From: CAYPNF01 sp964411985
GTDB taxonomy: Bacteria; Verrucomicrobiota; Verrucomicrobiia; Limisphaerales; J093
Assembly: GCA_964411985.1 (NCBI GenBank)
Contig: CAYPNF010000024.1
Location: 60,860 to 124,859 of the forward strand
Direction: 5' to 3'
DNA length: 64,000 nt
Part shown: one piece after another, positions 34,582 through 43,761 of the stretch
Layout of the letters: each line of letters begins with the position of its first letter
How positions within the stretch are numbered: the stretch's first letter is position 1
Program-made: the position numbers and the translations under genes
The notes under the pieces: model-generated
What the model was told of the DNA's origin: nothing
Database searches by the model: none
Seen by the model: the letters and a program-made list of their open reading frames with translations, nothing else

Positions 34582-36180
34582 ATGGCAGGTTATCTCGCCC
34601 TCTTGCTGCACGCGCATCTGCCGTTCGTGCGGCATCCGGAACACGAGCGTTTTCTCGAGGAACACTGGCTTTTCGAAGCCGTGGCCGAGTGCTATCTTCC
34701 CTTGCTTCGGCTTTTGCGCGGCTGGGAGACCGACGGCATTCCTGGCACGCTCACGCTCACGCTCACGCCAAGCCTGTGCTGCATGTTGCGGGACCCTCTG
34801 CTCCAGCACCGCTGCACGCGCTATCTCCAGGATCGAATCGAATTAGCCAGGCTCGAAGTGGTGCGGACTCGTTGGGAACCGCAGTTTCGCCAGCTCGCCA
34901 ACCATTACCTGGAACATTTCGAAGGACTTCACCGATTTTGGGAATCCATCGAACATGACCTGGTCCAAGAGTTCCGGCAGTTTCAGGATCGCGGACGCAT
35001 TGAGATTATCACCTGTGCCGCCACGCACGCACTGCTCCCCCTCATGACGGCCCAAGCAGGCTGCGTGCGGGCGCAGGTACTTCATGGACGCGACCATTAC
35101 GCCGAGTGCTTTGGAAGGCTTCCGGTGGGGATCTGGCTCCCGGAATGCGCCTACACGCCGGAGTTGGAACCCTTCCTTCAGGAAGCCAACCTGCGCTGGT
35201 TCGTGCTGGACACCAGCGGTGTCACCGAAGCCTCCCCGCGCCCTGTGTATGGCCCCTACGCTCCACTCTACACCCGCCACGGTCTGGCCGCCTTCGGGCG
35301 CGATGCCGACAGCGCGCTGCAGGTGTGGAGTCGGCGCGGAGGGTATCCCGGAGATCCGCGCTATCGTGACTTCTACCGCGACATCGGATTCGACCTGGAG
35401 CTGGGTTATCTGGACCCCTTCCTGCCCAGTCCTGGGCAACGTGGTTTTACGGGGGTCAAATACTACGCCGTGAGCGGAGGCGAAGGACAGCGGGTCTACG
35501 CGCCCGACCAGGCGAAACAGGCAGCTGAAACCCACGCGACTCATTTCCTCCAGAGCCGCAAGCGCCTGTTGGATCCCGTGGCCGCCGCCATGGATCGCCC
35601 CCCCCTGCTCCTGGCTCCCTACGATGCCGAGTTGTTCGGCCATTGGTGGTTCGAAGGCCCTGAATTCCTGGACCAAGTGTTCCGGATGTCACCCGCCGAA
35701 GTGCCGGATCTGAAGTGGATCACCCCCACGCAATACCTGCGGCTGCATCCTTCCAACCAGGTTGCCCAACCTCGCACTTCCAGCTGGGGCGAGGGGGGGT
35801 ATTGGGAAGTCTGGCTCAACCCCAAGAATGGATGGATGCAACGCCACCTACGCCAGGCAGAACAGAGGATGACCAGCCTAGTGGCCCGGGCCAAAAAGCT
35901 GGACCCGGCGGCGCACGCCGCGTTGGAGGAGGCCGGACGGGAGCTCATGCTCGCTCAGTCCAGCGACTGGGCCTTCATCCTCCACACCGGCACCAGCACC
36001 CAGTACGCCACCCAACGCTTCCAAACCCACCTTCAACGCTTCGGGGCCCTGTGCGATCAAATTGAGTCCGGGCGAGCCTTTCGGGCGCTATCCGGCAGCG
36101 AGTCGCCCTATGGCGCGTTCCTGCCAGAGGTGAACTGGCGCCACTGGCAAGTCACACCCGGATCTGGGGCCACGCAATGA
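34582..36180 (+). CDS. GH57 (DUF1957-type) 1,4-alpha-glucan branching enzyme
   Basis: 532 residues, cytoplasmic, no signal peptide. GH57 barrel: opening LLLHAHLPFVRHPEHERFLE, nucleophile Glu188 in GIWLPECAYTPELE, and general acid Asp348 in LLAPYDAELFGHWWFEGP. A C-terminal helical region of DUF1957 type includes WGEGGYWEVWLN. The sequence matches the AmyC/GH57 branching enzymes that make alpha-1,6 branches in glycogen-like glucans. A hexanucleotide run encoding TLTLTLT (near residue 55) lies in an ordinary position. The gene is translationally next to the DUF4912 gene. Confidence 0.88.
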   Translation: MAGYLALLLHAHLPFVRHPEHERFLEEHWLFEAVAECYLPLLRLLRGWETDGIPGTLTLTLTPSLCCMLRDPLLQHRCTRYLQDRIELARLEVVRTRWEPQFRQLANHYLEHFEGLHRFWESIEHDLVQEFRQFQDRGRIEIITCAATHALLPLMTAQAGCVRAQVLHGRDHYAECFGRLPVGIWLPECAYTPELEPFLQEANLRWFVLDTSGVTEASPRPVYGPYAPLYTRHGLAAFGRDADSALQVWSRRGGYPGDPRYRDFYRDIGFDLELGYLDPFLPSPGQRGFTGVKYYAVSGGEGQRVYAPDQAKQAAETHATHFLQSRKRLLDPVAAAMDRPPLLLAPYDAELFGHWWFEGPEFLDQVFRMSPAEVPDLKWITPTQYLRLHPSNQVAQPRTSSWGEGGYWEVWLNPKNGWMQRHLRQAEQRMTSLVARAKKLDPAAHAALEEAGRELMLAQSSDWAFILHTGTSTQYATQRFQTHLQRFGALCDQIESGRAFRALSGSESPYGAFLPEVNWRHWQVTPGSGATQ

Positions 36181-36332
36181 ACTTCTTGATCCCCTGAAGG
36201 TTCCGGTGCCTGACGTCAGCAAAGCCATGGTTGATCCTTTTGACAAGCGGGACTATGCTAACGGGGTACCACCTTGGGGTGGAAACGGTCAATCGGCGGT
36301 GCAGAGGGTTGCCCGTAGGGGTTGACTCTGGG

Positions 36333-36361
36333 TTGACGGCGCAGGTTTAGCTCATTAGATT
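36333..36361 (+). promoter_or_regulatory. Sigma-70-type promoter of the pseudopilin gene
   Basis: -35 TTGACG (36333-36338), 17-bp spacer, -10 TAGATT (36356-36361). The predicted start near 36368 is within 3 nt of the ATG at 36371 and there is no other in-frame ATG before the pilin motif, so the mRNA would be leaderless. Confidence 0.55.
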
Positions 36362-36370
36362 TCTACCGGC

Positions 36371-37063
36371 ATGCCAGTGAAGCACGACAAGGCACTACCG
36401 CCGCAGCGGGCGAACTCGGAAAGAGGTGAAGCAGGTCGAGCCTTTACCCTGATCGAGCTTCTCGTGGTCATAGCCATCATCGGCATCCTGGCCAGTCTCC
36501 TCTTGCCATCCCTCAGCAACGCCAAGGGCAAGGCGAAGCAAATGCAGTGCTTCAACAACCTGCGCCAGATCGGAGTCGCCTCCCTGCTCTATTCCCAGGA
36601 CCACGCCGGTCTGCTGTATCTGAACGACTCCCTGCGTCCCACGAATACCTGGGGAATGATCCTCGCCTCGAACCAGAATCTGCGTCCCTACAATCTCTTC
36701 GTCTGCCCCACCTATCTTCCCAAGGTTTTCAGCAACTGGGTCATGATCTACGGCATCCGCTTGGATCCACCCAGCAATTACGCCCGAGGCACCATGCAAC
36801 AAAGCCTGCAAGTGGACAGTGTCCTCAACCCGGCTGACTACCTGAACGTGGCCGACACCACCAGCCGCGGCAAGCAAGGGTACGGGGCGAAGCAGTTCTA
36901 CTTCTTCCGGGCGGACACCGAGAAGGAGATCCACGGCCGCCACAGCAGCAAGGCGAACGCACTGTTCCTGGAAGGGCACGTCGAAGCCTGCGGCAAGAAA
37001 CGGTTGGAGAATCTGGGTTTCGTAGGCCTCTATGAGGCAGACACCCTGCCCGGGTACTTTTAG
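36371..37063 (+). CDS. Type II secretion/DUF1559-like pseudopilin
   Basis: 230 residues. A short basic leader ends at residue 24 and is followed by the prepilin motif AFTLIELLVVIAIIGILAS, with Glu at position +5. The leader's final residue is Ala in place of the usual Gly. The globular part has the conserved NLRQIGVASLLYSQDHAG and a late HGRHSSKANALFLEGHVE block, which corresponds to the H-X9-DG motif of DUF1559 pseudopilins, large families in Verrucomicrobiota and Planctomycetota. It is exported by a type II/type IV-pilus-like machine not encoded here. It is followed 100 bp later by a small secreted protein gene. Confidence 0.88.
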   Translation: MPVKHDKALPPQRANSERGEAGRAFTLIELLVVIAIIGILASLLLPSLSNAKGKAKQMQCFNNLRQIGVASLLYSQDHAGLLYLNDSLRPTNTWGMILASNQNLRPYNLFVCPTYLPKVFSNWVMIYGIRLDPPSNYARGTMQQSLQVDSVLNPADYLNVADTTSRGKQGYGAKQFYFFRADTEKEIHGRHSSKANALFLEGHVEACGKKRLENLGFVGLYEADTLPGYF

Positions 37064-37163
37064 AGCGTGGACCTGGAGTCGAAATTGGGGAGGCGTGGCG
37101 CGTGAACCGTCTGTCAGAGAAGGCAGGTTTGCAGCCAGGCAAACTCGGAGGTAGCAGAACTTC

Positions 37164-37883
37164 ATGAAATTGGACTTTAAACTCATCGCAGCCTTGGTTC
37201 TCGTGGTCGTCTCCGCAGGGACTGCCTGGAACTTCCTGCGCCCGGCCGATCAGGTAGCCAAGTCACGATCCGTCGTCCGCAGGGAGCTTGCAATGCGAGT
37301 CCTCGGTGAGTACCTAGCGACGAAATCGCGCGGTGCTCGAGTTCTGGTCCTATCGAATCCCTTTACTCAAAAGTCTGGGCAGCCCAAGGACGTCTACACC
37401 TTCGAATCGGCAGGAGTCCGGGGGCTGAAGGAAGGATTGGGGAAACAGATGACAATCGAAGCCGTGGTCTATCCCACGCTGAATCCCCTGGCTCTCCAGA
37501 ATCCCGCGGCCATTCTGATGCCTCCTAACACCAGTACTCCGCTAAGCTACCTTACCGCTGAGGGCGCCTGGGACCAGATCCTGGGCCAGCACCCCAACGC
37601 TGGGGTCTGGGTCAGCCTCATCGGTTTGCCGGCTGATCTCCACTCTCTGCGGGTCTGGAAAGAACCTAGCCCGAAACTGGCGCTCCTGTTGCCGGACCTC
37701 AGTATTGTGGGGGATTCCGCCGCAGTCCTGAAGGCCTTTCAGTCTGGCAAGCTGACCGCTGCGGTCTTGAGCCGGCCTGGTACCGAGCCGGAAGGGGACA
37801 AAGTGGACAAGGACCTTAAGAAGGAGTTCGACAAGCGGTTCGTGTTGGTCACCGCCGAAAACGCAGCGGCTCTGCTGCAATGA
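37164..37883 (+). CDS. Secreted or membrane-anchored protein of unknown function
   Basis: 239 residues; GGAGGT lies 12 nt before the ATG. One N-terminal hydrophobic segment (LIAALVLVVVSAGTAWNF) is a signal or anchor. The rest has alternating beta/alpha segments (ARVLVLSNPFTQ, VWVSLIGLPADL, LALLLPDLSIVGDSAAVLKA, FVLVTAENAAALLQ) like a Rossmann-type periplasmic domain. I recognise no family. It follows the pseudopilin gene and may be co-transcribed with it. The convergent C39-like protease gene ends 4 bp after its stop. Confidence 0.65.
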   Translation: MKLDFKLIAALVLVVVSAGTAWNFLRPADQVAKSRSVVRRELAMRVLGEYLATKSRGARVLVLSNPFTQKSGQPKDVYTFESAGVRGLKEGLGKQMTIEAVVYPTLNPLALQNPAAILMPPNTSTPLSYLTAEGAWDQILGQHPNAGVWVSLIGLPADLHSLRVWKEPSPKLALLLPDLSIVGDSAAVLKAFQSGKLTAAVLSRPGTEPEGDKVDKDLKKEFDKRFVLVTAENAAALLQ

Positions 37884-37886
37884 GTC

Positions 37887-39110
37887 TCACTCAGGCGCAG
37901 GAACCATCCTAAGCCGGTAAAAGGCCTGGCCCGCTGCCGAAACCGCCAGAAGCGCCTCATGTTCGGAAGTGGGCTGGGTCTCAGGAGCGTATACCCCATC
38001 CACCGAGGTGGCCTTCTCGACTACATACCAACTGACCGGCCAGGCGGCGCCCGTCAACTCGTCACGAAGCCAGGAAGCGGGACCTTCCCAACGCAGCTTC
38101 AATTGACCGCCAGCGAGCTGAGTCTGCAGAATCCGAGGCTTTGGGTGATACCCAATCACACCGCGCACCGGCAAGTAGACTGGCAGGGATGGGGTCCAGT
38201 TCAGTCCCGTGCCCCATTGGCGGTAACCATCCTGATCGCTCGACCCCCAACTGTTTCGGATACGAACCCACTGTCCCCCTTCGTCGTCAGTGTAGTACCC
38301 GTACATGAGCATTCCATGAATCTCGGGGTTGGCCGAGACCATGCTGCCTCGAGGCATGGAGAGCTTGGTGGGGTCCTGGAGAAAAACCAGAACCGGAAAT
38401 CCCGCCTCGATCTCCGCCACAAGATCCGCGTAGGTAAAGCCCTTGCCAGCAGGCGTCTTTGGATTCACCACCGCCAACTGCGAAAAGACGTCCGCTTGCG
38501 ACCCACGATACTCCGTCCAGGCGCGCAGACCGTGCTGAATATCACGAATTACGTTGCCCTGATCGTCCTTGGGCGTGTAATTCACGCGCCGCTCACCGGA
38601 AGCATCCCAGAAGTTGAAGGAGAAACCGTCGATGTTGCCGTCACACTCGCCGTTTTGGTTCTTCCACTTGTTCTGGTTCAGGCCGATGAAGTCGCCAATG
38701 CAGTCCGGGGTATGCTCGGCGCGGCCTGCCTGCAAGTAGGGATCCGCATCGGCGTTTTCATACATCAGGTAGTAATCGTCTTCATGTCCAAAATCGCTGG
38801 CGGGACGCCCGTCACGTCCGGCGCTGGAAACCCACATTGACCGGATATTATAATTCCCCCCCCGGCTGTTGAGCGGAGCGACACCACCTGCGGTTGGGCC
38901 AGTGTAGAAATTGGGAAACCCATTGCGGTCCCAGTACCCCATCAGGTTTCCCGTCGCCGTGCCGAAACATCCCGCCCACCAGTCGTAGTCGGGAACGTCC
39001 AACAAGAAGACGTTTGTGGCTCCAGACAAGCTGCCCATGGGAAGAACTCCCCAAAGAGACAGCAAGAGCCACGCCCTGATCCGGCCCAACCTTCCGCATA
39101 CGCTATGCAT
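37887..39110 (-). CDS. Secreted C39-like cysteine protease with C-terminal beta module
   Basis: 407 residues from the ATG at 39110, preferred because it starts a signal peptide (IRAWLLLSLWGVLPMGSLSG). Papain-like fold: catalytic Cys48 in DYDWWAGCFGTATGN, His in NPEIHGMLMYGYY and Asn in RIRNSWGSSDQDG. It resembles Peptidase_C39_2 proteins without an attached transporter, so it is probably a free secreted protease. The C-terminus (QLKLRWEGP...YVVEKA...AFYRLRMV) is a small beta module also found in the CBM9 protein and the serine hydrolase. Substrate unknown. Confidence 0.8.
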   Translation of the reverse strand: MHSVCGRLGRIRAWLLLSLWGVLPMGSLSGATNVFLLDVPDYDWWAGCFGTATGNLMGYWDRNGFPNFYTGPTAGGVAPLNSRGGNYNIRSMWVSSAGRDGRPASDFGHEDDYYLMYENADADPYLQAGRAEHTPDCIGDFIGLNQNKWKNQNGECDGNIDGFSFNFWDASGERRVNYTPKDDQGNVIRDIQHGLRAWTEYRGSQADVFSQLAVVNPKTPAGKGFTYADLVAEIEAGFPVLVFLQDPTKLSMPRGSMVSANPEIHGMLMYGYYTDDEGGQWVRIRNSWGSSDQDGYRQWGTGLNWTPSLPVYLPVRGVIGYHPKPRILQTQLAGGQLKLRWEGPASWLRDELTGAAWPVSWYVVEKATSVDGVYAPETQPTSEHEALLAVSAAGQAFYRLRMVPAPE

Positions 39111-39297
39111 ACAAGGCCTAGGATAACATAGGAGCCTCCCCACTGCCAAGGATGGGAATCGCTGGCAAGGTTGAAACAGTGTCTCCACACGAGTTGACAC
39201 CGGCGCGGGGTTGGCAAGGCAGCCGACCCACCATCACCCGCAGAGGCTTGAGACGTTCCATTCTGGAGTAGCCGAGGACAGGCCGCGGATCTTGTTC

Positions 39298-41433
39298 TCA
39301 GGCGGTCGGCTTGGGCGCCAGTCGGATGCGCGGGAAAGCCTTCTTGGCCGGAGCGCCTCGAGTTGCGCGGCTTTTCTCCCCCAGCGCGATCTTCATGAAC
39401 TCCACCTGGCTGTTGATGAGTGCCTCACCTCTCTTGGCCACGATGGGCCGATACACCCCCTGCGCATCCAGCGTGCGCGCCTTCACATTGTCCGCAAGAG
39501 GAAGGGCCAGGAGTTCGTGGATGATCCGGTCCCGCAAACGGCCATCCTCCACAGGAAAGACCACCTCGATTCGTTTGAAGAAGTTTCGAGGCATCCAGTC
39601 GGCACTGCCCAGGAAAACTTCAGGCCGGCAGGCGTTCTCGAAATAGAAGATCCGGCTATGTTCCAGAAACCGGCCCACGATGCTGCGAACGCGGATGTTC
39701 TCACTGGTTCCCACGCGCTCCGGACGAAGGCAACAGATTCCCCGGACGATCAGGTCAATCTGAACTCCAGCCTGGGAAGCCTCGTAGAGCGCCTCTATGA
39801 CCTCTGTTCCCACCAGGGAATTCATCTTGGCGATGATGCGGGCAGGGAGTCCTTTTCGTGCATTCTCCGCCTCCCGGCGAATCAACTGCAGCATGCGATC
39901 GTGCAGGGTGAAGGGAGCCACAACCAGCTTGCGCGTGTCCTCAAACTGGCAAATTCCGGTCAGGAGGTTGAAGAGGTTGGTGACGTCCTCCCCGAAGTCG
40001 GGATGGCACGTCAGCAATCCCAAATCGGTGTAAATCTTGGCAGTGGTCGGATTATAGTTACCCGTCGCCAGATGCACGTACCGCCGGATGCCATCCTCAT
40101 CGCGGCGCACCACCAGCGTCATCTTGCAGTGAATCTTATAGCCCACAACGCCATAAACCACGTGCACCCCGGCTTCCTCCAGTTTGCGCGCCCACTGAAT
40201 GTTGTTCGCTTCGTCGAACCGAGCCTTCAACTCCACCACGGCGGTCACCTGTTTCCCGTTACGCACCGCCTCTGACAAGGAACCAATGATGCGCGGGTCA
40301 CCCCCAGTGCGGTAGAGGGTCTGTTTGATCGCCAGCACGCAGGGATCCGCCGCCGCGTGCTGAAGGAAAGAGACCACGGTATCGAAACTCTCGTAGGGAT
40401 GATGCAGCAATAAGTCGCCCTCGCGAATGGCAGCAAAGAGATCGGGTTTGTCTCCCAACGCCGCAGCGATGGGCGCACGAAACGGGGGATCACTCCACTC
40501 CGGGGGATGCTCCCCTTCCGCGACGGCCATGATCCGTCCCGGACTCAGCGGGCCGTCGACCACATAAAGATCCTCTTCACCCAGTTTCATCGTGCGGAGC
40601 AATTCCGAACGCACCTCCGGAGGACAGTCGGTTTCCACTTCGAGCCGGACGGCCGATCCGCGCATCCGGCGGTGCAACTCGTTTTCGACGGCTTTGAGCA
40701 GGTTCGACATCTCCTCTTCGTCGATGTAGAGCTCGCTATTGCGCGTCACCCGAAACATCCACTGTCCCTCAATCTGGGTACCCGGGAAAAGATCGGCGAG
40801 GTAGTAACCAAGCAATTGTCCCAGAAAAACATAATCGCGACGACCGTCCTCCCGGGGCAGTTGGACCAGGCGCGGCAAGTTCCGGGGCAACTGGACGACG
40901 GCGAGGCGGCGGCGGCGCGAACGGGCGCGCAGCATGCGCACGCGGACCATGAGGTTCAGCGATTTGTTCAGCAACTGCGGGAAGGGGTGGGAAGGATCGA
41001 TCGAGAGCGGGGTAATCGTAGGGCGAACCTCGGCCCGATAGTACCGCTCCAGCCAGTCCAGATCCTGGCGGTCCAATTCCGACATCTTCAGGAAGCGCAC
41101 CCCCTTGCGAGCTAGCATCGGAACCAACTGCTGGCGCCAGCATCGGTATTGGTCCTCCACCATTCGCCTGGCCCGGGCGGTCAGCGCTTGAAAAGAAGCT
41201 GCAGGGGTCAAACCGTCCGCAGACCGCTCCAACGAGCCGCTCTGCATCTGCTGCTTCAGCCCGGCCACCCGAACTTCAAAAAACTCGTCCAGGTTGGAGC
41301 TGACGATGCAGAAAAACTTGAGACGTTCAAGAATGGGGTTTCTCTCGTCCAAGACCTCTTCGAGAACACGCTGGTTGAACTCCAGCCAGCTCAGTTCCCG
41401 GTTGATGAATCGCTCGTAATTACCTGGTTTCAT
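39298..41433 (-). CDS. ppk: Polyphosphate kinase 1
   Basis: 711 residues, full length. It makes inorganic polyphosphate from ATP. N-terminal helical block (FINRELSWLEFNQRVL), then the two phospholipase D-like catalytic halves. The autophosphorylated His435 lies in GYKIHCKM and the second essential His592 in EHSRIFYF, at exactly the E. coli Ppk numbering. Other family blocks: SNLDEFFEVRVAGL, GSADWMPRNFF, RVRMLRARSRRRR. The C-terminal tail is short and basic. A membrane-protein gene and a Pit-type phosphate transporter lie upstream on the same strand, linking phosphate uptake to storage. Confidence 0.96.
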   Translation of the reverse strand: MKPGNYERFINRELSWLEFNQRVLEEVLDERNPILERLKFFCIVSSNLDEFFEVRVAGLKQQMQSGSLERSADGLTPAASFQALTARARRMVEDQYRCWRQQLVPMLARKGVRFLKMSELDRQDLDWLERYYRAEVRPTITPLSIDPSHPFPQLLNKSLNLMVRVRMLRARSRRRRLAVVQLPRNLPRLVQLPREDGRRDYVFLGQLLGYYLADLFPGTQIEGQWMFRVTRNSELYIDEEEMSNLLKAVENELHRRMRGSAVRLEVETDCPPEVRSELLRTMKLGEEDLYVVDGPLSPGRIMAVAEGEHPPEWSDPPFRAPIAAALGDKPDLFAAIREGDLLLHHPYESFDTVVSFLQHAAADPCVLAIKQTLYRTGGDPRIIGSLSEAVRNGKQVTAVVELKARFDEANNIQWARKLEEAGVHVVYGVVGYKIHCKMTLVVRRDEDGIRRYVHLATGNYNPTTAKIYTDLGLLTCHPDFGEDVTNLFNLLTGICQFEDTRKLVVAPFTLHDRMLQLIRREAENARKGLPARIIAKMNSLVGTEVIEALYEASQAGVQIDLIVRGICCLRPERVGTSENIRVRSIVGRFLEHSRIFYFENACRPEVFLGSADWMPRNFFKRIEVVFPVEDGRLRDRIIHELLALPLADNVKARTLDAQGVYRPIVAKRGEALINSQVEFMKIALGEKSRATRGAPAKKAFPRIRLAPKPTA

Positions 41434-41562
41434 GGGCCCCGCAAAGCGGGTGAAAGGTCAGCTTAGCACACGCCAGCCGGGTGGCGAGTGTCATTTCGGT
41501 GAATCCCACAACTACATGGGCCCCAGGCAACGAGGTAAATCAACTCCAAGGAAACCCCGTGG

Positions 41563-42330
41563 TCAGCGCAACAGCCACGAGACCAGAAAACCAAACGCCA
41601 CCAAGAGGGCCGTCACCAGTGCCAGCTTGCCGGGATGCTCCAGGTCTGGCCAGAGCCGCCGCCCCTCCTCCTTCCGGTCGCGCTCGGAATCCAACTCCCG
41701 CAACAGAATCGCGCATTCCTCCGCATTGATCCTCCCTTGCTCCAAGAGGGACAGTACCCTTTGCCTACCGGCATCCCGCCCGTCCCGACTCCCGCGGGGG
41801 TCAGCGAAATGAAAGAAGGTGTTGAGGACTGGATACGCCACCACCGCCATCACCCCCAGCACGAGGGTTTGCACAAATGGATAGAAGAAGGTCATGGAAT
41901 TCGCGATGGACAAGACCAGGATCACTATCAGGTTTCCCCCTCCCAGCCAGGCTTGCACCCCTTCCATTCCAGTAGCCCGTTCCGCGGTTGTGGTCGTTCC
42001 CAGCACCCATTTCATGTAGAGCCTGCCGCCGAGCGGCACTAGCGCCAGCACGCGTGCAAAGTGCATGAGGAGTTGAGCCATACCTACCCCTCCTGCCACC
42101 CGAATCTCTCCTCCCACCAGCCAGAACCAAACCGTAGCGGCCGCGAGTGCGCCAAACCAGAGTTGCGCCGCGCGCCGCAAGGAGACACCCAGGTAAACAC
42201 GGTAGAGGGAAACCCCTGCATAACTCCCCGCCACCAGCAGGATCGCCAGCGACACTGAAACGACCGGTTTATCCCATCCGATCAGCCCAACCGTCAGGCC
42301 GGTCTCGGCAAGGTCTGGAACAGCACTCAT
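41563..42330 (-). CDS. Integral membrane protein of unknown function with C-terminal SHOCT-like helix
   Basis: 255 residues from the ATG at 42330. Six or so membrane helices (SVSLAILLVAGSYAGVSLYRV, GVGMAQLLMHFARVLALVPLGG, GGNLIVILVLSIANSMTFFYP, LVLGVMAVVAYPVLNTFFHF) plus one at the C-terminus (LALVTALLVAFGFLVSWLL). The segment RVLSLLEQGRINAEECAILLREL near 200-222 resembles the SHOCT helix often found in membrane proteins that oligomerise. I cannot assign a function. It lies between pit and ppk on the same strand. Confidence 0.65.
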   Translation of the reverse strand: MSAVPDLAETGLTVGLIGWDKPVVSVSLAILLVAGSYAGVSLYRVYLGVSLRRAAQLWFGALAAATVWFWLVGGEIRVAGGVGMAQLLMHFARVLALVPLGGRLYMKWVLGTTTTAERATGMEGVQAWLGGGNLIVILVLSIANSMTFFYPFVQTLVLGVMAVVAYPVLNTFFHFADPRGSRDGRDAGRQRVLSLLEQGRINAEECAILLRELDSERDRKEEGRRLWPDLEHPGKLALVTALLVAFGFLVSWLLR

Positions 42331-42444
42331 TTGTTGGTATCGTACTCCCCGTGAGCCCTTCTTGGCGAGTATTTTGGACCCACCGAACCTGCCGTTGGGG
42401 TCCGGCACCTGAAGAACGAACGGCAGACCGCAAGCAACGCAGTC

Positions 42445-43524
42445 TTACTTCGCCACCAGGCCGGCCATGTGGATTCCGCGGTAGATCATGTACCCCAGGC
42501 CCGCAGTGATGGGCAGGGTCATCACCCAGGCCCACAACATCTTCTCCACCACACCCCAGCGAACCGCACTGAGTCGCTTGGTGCTCCCCACCCCCATAAT
42601 CGCGGAACTAATCACGTGGGTGGTCGACAGGGGGATGCCCATGATACTCGCGATTTGAATCACCAACGCGGCAGCGCTCTGCGCGGCAAAACCGTGGCAT
42701 TTCTGCATCTTCACCATCTTCCCCCCGACGGTTCGGATGATCTTCCACCCCCCCGCCGCGGTACCACAAGCCATGGTAACTGCGCAGATCACTTTGACCC
42801 AAATCGCCACCTTGAACTCCGGAGTTTGCAGGAATCCCGCCCAAGCCGGTAGGGAAACAAAGGCCCCTGCCTTTGTCCCGGTGAACAGGGCAAGTGCAAT
42901 GATTCCCATGGTCTTCTGGGCGTCGTTGGTGCCGTGACTGAAACTCATCCAGGCCGCGCTGAGCAACTGGAGACGGCCAAACAGACGGTTGACACGGTCC
43001 GGACGAGCCCGGGCGAACAAAAATAGGATCACCCCCATGAACGCAAAGCCGCAGACGATCCCCAGAACAGGAGCGGTGATCATCGGAAGCACCACCTTGT
43101 ACCACAAGCCTTCGTGTTTGCCGTTGTTGTCCACGGCCCAGCGAATCACACTCCAATCGCCGTGCGCCGTGGCAAGAGCCGCCCCGCATAACCCTCCGAT
43201 AAGGGCGTGGCTGGAACTGGAGGGAAGTCCATACCACCAGGTCAGCAGGTTCCAGGCGATCCCAGCAATCAGAGCACAAAGCAGCGTGGCCAAGGTCACG
43301 GCCTCCGTGTGGACCAGCCCCTTTCCAATCGTGGTGGCAACGGCGGATCCCGCCAGGGCCCCCACCAGGTTAAACAAGGCGGCGAGCAGTACAGCCTGAC
43401 CCGGCATCAAGACCTTCGTGGATACCGTGGTAGCGATGGCGTTCGCGGTATCATGAAAACCGTTGATGTACTCGAACACTAGCGCTATGAAAACCACCAG
43501 GAGCACCAAGGTCATGGCAGCCAC
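42445..43524 (-). CDS. pit: Inorganic phosphate transporter, Pit family
   Basis: 359 residues, about ten membrane helices. Both inverted PiT signatures are present: GFHDTANAIATTVSTK (near residue 23) and FSHGTNDAQKTMGIIALALF (near residue 194), as well as GLPSSSSHALIGG and PLSTTHVISSAIMG. It is a cation-coupled low-affinity phosphate carrier of the inner membrane, complementing the high-affinity Pst system at the left edge. The usual PhoU-like DUF47 partner gene is not adjacent. ATG at 43524; a second ATG follows at 43515. Confidence 0.93.
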   Translation of the reverse strand: MAAMTLVLLVVFIALVFEYINGFHDTANAIATTVSTKVLMPGQAVLLAALFNLVGALAGSAVATTIGKGLVHTEAVTLATLLCALIAGIAWNLLTWWYGLPSSSSHALIGGLCGAALATAHGDWSVIRWAVDNNGKHEGLWYKVVLPMITAPVLGIVCGFAFMGVILFLFARARPDRVNRLFGRLQLLSAAWMSFSHGTNDAQKTMGIIALALFTGTKAGAFVSLPAWAGFLQTPEFKVAIWVKVICAVTMACGTAAGGWKIIRTVGGKMVKMQKCHGFAAQSAAALVIQIASIMGIPLSTTHVISSAIMGVGSTKRLSAVRWGVVEKMLWAWVMTLPITAGLGYMIYRGIHMAGLVAK

Positions 43525-43761
43525 TCTTTCTGTTTTCGTGAAAACATGGAACCCTGCTTTTCACATGGATTCCAAAGAAAGGCACGAAGAAAAGGCAACC
43601 GATTCGGAAATGGGAAACCATCCCGCGAGAACCCGCACCTGCGTTTGCCGGCAGTTTTCACCCCCGGTCTGCCTGAATGGACACCACTTTGACCCAACCA
43701 CGCCGAGGAACTCCGGCATGGGTCATGGTCTCGAGTGATCTTCCGAGGAAGCCCCGTGTGT

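Noticed and set aside
34741..34775. CGCTCA hexanucleotide run inside the GH57 gene
   Set aside because: A short in-frame repeat encoding alternating Thr and Leu within a conserved region; it keeps the frame and shows no sign of being a phase-variation switch.
39211..40275. 354-codon plus-strand frame opposite ppk
   Set aside because: Antisense to the ppk sequence containing His435 and His592; no independent signal.
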